A stretch of DNA of 64,000 nucleotides from Pollenia angustigena (taxonomy: Eukaryota; Arthropoda; Insecta; Diptera; Polleniidae). A model generated the notes under the pieces. The model ran no database searches. It had not been told where the DNA came from and saw only the letters and a program-made list of their open reading frames with translations. This document shows positions 62,291 through 64,000 of the stretch, in pieces (position 1 is the stretch's first letter; each line of letters starts with the position of its first letter). The translations under genes were made by a program, and so were the position numbers. The stretch is from NCBI GenBank assembly GCA_930367215.1, contig OV884060.1, positions 99,162,151-99,226,150 on the forward strand. The letters run 5' to 3'.

Positions 62291-62490
62291 AAAGAAAAGG
62301 GAGATTTTATAAAATCCTAAGAAAATTGCCCAAGAATAATTAAATATGGAAATAATGTAAGTAATTTTTTTGATTTTAAGCAAATGTGTGTTTCATAAAA
62401 TAAGTTTCTAAAGAGTTGGTCAATCATTAGAGAAATCGATAAATTTTATAAAGAATTAAATTCTATTTAAAATATTTTATTGCTACAACA

Positions 62491-63839
62491 GAAGGTGACG
62501 TTGCTACATTTACTGATTACTACTACCTGGTACATAAGACGAACCTTTCAGAATATGAGTCAATAATACGAGAAACTGACTATATTTTAAAAACGATGTA
62601 GGACGCGAGAATGAGTGCATTAATAAAGGAACAGATAAGAGAAATAGAAAGATTGCTGACAATCTTACAAGCTAACATAAGGCATGCTAGATCATTAGAT
62701 TTTTTGGAATCCGCTCTAAAATTTGTTGCAGGCACTCCAGACCATAGTGATTTAGAAGTCTTAACAGCGAATGAAGAGGCCCTAACAGAAAATAACAACA
62801 AACAAGCAGTAATAAATTCCATGTTGCAGGAGAGAATTAATGACATAACTGATAGGGTCAACAATATTATTGAAAGGAAAGGCAGTAATTCAGGTAGGAG
62901 GAAGAACTAATTCTCTTTGAGCTGATTATTGAAAGAAACGGAAACACTATATCCTTTCTAAACGGTCTCGCACTCTCAGTTGTCCTGGCAAAGGAAAATA
63001 TTATAAACCCGGTAATTTTTGATAACATTGAAAACACAGATATGCTAAAATCAAGAAAGATACCCATTAGTATAAGTAACATTCTGAAATGTAGTAATAT
63101 AAGTATTTTTCAAAATAATAGCATAATTATTCAAATTATAAAGTATCCAGTGTTGACCAATCTTTGTAAATTTTTAAAAATTTATCCTGTAATTCAAAAT
63201 AACTCTATGTTAAAGCTAGACATAAACCGAGCCTCCAAGTGTGATGAATGGGCTATTCCGGTAAAAGACTGCACAAGTATGGGCTCAACAAATATTTGTC
63301 GGGAGGCCAATGATACGTGCTTGTTCCAGCTGTTAAATAATAATACTGCATCCTGTCTAACACAATCCGCTGATCATATCCCGCCTGTTCAAAGAATCTC
63401 AGAAGAATCAATACTTTTGAATGATGTCCTTAACACAAGCATTCCCGAGACAGACACAATTACGGTAAATGGTACTGTACTGATAACGTTCTTGGAGAGT
63501 GTGGCCATCAATGGAACAATTTATTACAACAAGGAGAAGAAACAAAGACAATTTATTAAGCCTCATCCACCAAAAATTTTGGATGTCTTAAAGAATAGCC
63601 ACGAAACCAAGATCACGTTACCATATTTACACAAAATAAACCTGAAAAATTATGAGTTGATATCCAACCTACAAGAAAATATCGTTGCGCATCGGACAAC
63701 TTTGATAATAGTTGCAATGTCTATACCAATCCTATTATGCCTGGTATGCTATTTTCGCAGGAAGAAAAGGCAGGACACTACCAATATAGAGGATATAATT
63801 CAGAAGATAAGGTCGAAACAGGGACGCTCCGACACTTAA
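62491..63839 (+). pseudogene. env: errantivirus-like envelope gene, broken
   Basis: The frame 62491-62910 contains SLDFLESALKFVAGTPDHSD and a Glu/Asn-rich helical region typical of gypsy-type Env, which is related to baculovirus F fusion proteins. A second frame, 62897-63839, holds the Cys-rich ectodomain, several NxT/S sites and a C-terminal membrane segment (TLIIVAMSIPILLCLVCYF) with a basic cytoplasmic tail. Defects visible: an in-frame TAG at 62599-62601 and a frameshift near 62897-62910. The N-terminal (surface) part is missing. Env would mediate membrane fusion in an intact errantivirus; this copy cannot be read as one protein. Confidence 0.8.
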
Positions 63840-63849
63840 AAGGGGGAGG

Positions 63850-64000
63850 AGTTAACGACGCTAAGTGAACACCCATAATGCAAGTTAACGACGCTAAGTG
63901 AACACCCATAATGCAGTATCGAATTATTTCTCGGTTGCGCGTGCAAGTAATATGATAGCACTATTGCCAAATACTTATAATGCAAACTTGCATTCTAGGT
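63850..64000 (+). repeat. 3' LTR start with duplicated first 33 bp
   Basis: The first 33 bp (AGTTAACGACGCTAAGTGAA...ATGCA) occur twice in tandem, at 63850-63882 and 63883-63915, whereas the 5' LTR has one copy. The window ends inside the LTR. Confidence 0.85.

Larger units (their letters stand above)
61190..64000 (+). mobile_element. errantivirus-like element reduced to LTR-leader-env-LTR (cut by window end)
   Basis: A 5' LTR (61190-61628), a primer-binding site TGGCGCCCAACGG, a repetitive leader, a broken env, a polypurine tract AAAAGGGGGAGG (63838-63849) and the start of the 3' LTR (63850 onwards) are present. Gag and pol are absent. AGTTAAC...AACT LTR ends and this primer-binding sequence are typical of gypsy-type errantiviruses. 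The LTR copies differ at about two of 115 comparable positions. Confidence 0.8.

Noticed and set aside
62346..62500. ATG with GTAAGT (62357) and CAG (62491) as the env splice junction
   Set aside because: The reading phases do not fit the downstream env frame, and the gag-pol interval is deleted, so no splice model is supported.

Overview
The window looks like nuclear DNA of a higher (probably calyptrate) fly. It is very AT-rich and has spliceosomal introns, LAMTOR2 and Prp19 coding sequence of insect type, and a dipteran set of mobile elements: jockey and CR1-like LINEs, gypsy-group LTR elements, an errantivirus-like env, a Penelope-like element, and many hAT-like and other short inverted-repeat elements. 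There is no bacterial-style gene organisation and no CRISPR array, rRNA or tRNA gene that I can support. Most of the sequence is transposable-element DNA inserted into other transposable elements.

Layout. 1-7540: decayed transposon-like coding DNA, a 1.3-kb TA-flanked element inside a tandem repeat, a MITE within a MITE (5058-5957), a MITE with a perfect 5-bp target duplication (6526-7028) and a 91-bp hairpin. 7870-14195: a minus-strand CR1-like LINE broken by two insertions. 14274-15566: a hAT-like element. 15605-24330: a plus-strand jockey-like LINE whose ORF2 is split by a deleted 412/mdg1-like LTR retrotransposon (19731-23761). 25044-34325: a chain of nested short DNA transposons, most with exact 8-bp target duplications, plus a decayed hAT transposase. 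34383-43421: a complete minus-strand gypsy-group element with two 1621-bp LTRs, a 4-bp target duplication, one open 1371-codon gag-pol frame and an extra 3' ORF; each LTR holds a higher-order tandem array. 44190-51617: more DNA elements, two decayed transposases and a 2.4-kb element with about 780-bp inverted arms.

The host genes are at the right. A C-terminal Prp19 WD40 exon (or pseudo-exon) ends at 52025 on the plus strand, followed 12 bases later by a 5'-truncated jockey LINE. Facing it on the minus strand is LAMTOR2: last exon 53562-53684, a 6.1-kb intron full of transposons (including a Penelope-like element with a hammerhead-like motif), and the core Roadblock exon 59785-59977. Its first exon was not found. 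61190-64000 holds an errantivirus-like element reduced to LTR-leader-env-LTR and cut by the window end.

Functionally, the only host biology visible is LAMTOR2 (Ragulator, mTORC1 signalling at the lysosome) and Prp19 (spliceosomal ubiquitin ligase). The rest records successive transposition. The gypsy-group element appears youngest, because its LTRs look identical and its ORF is open.
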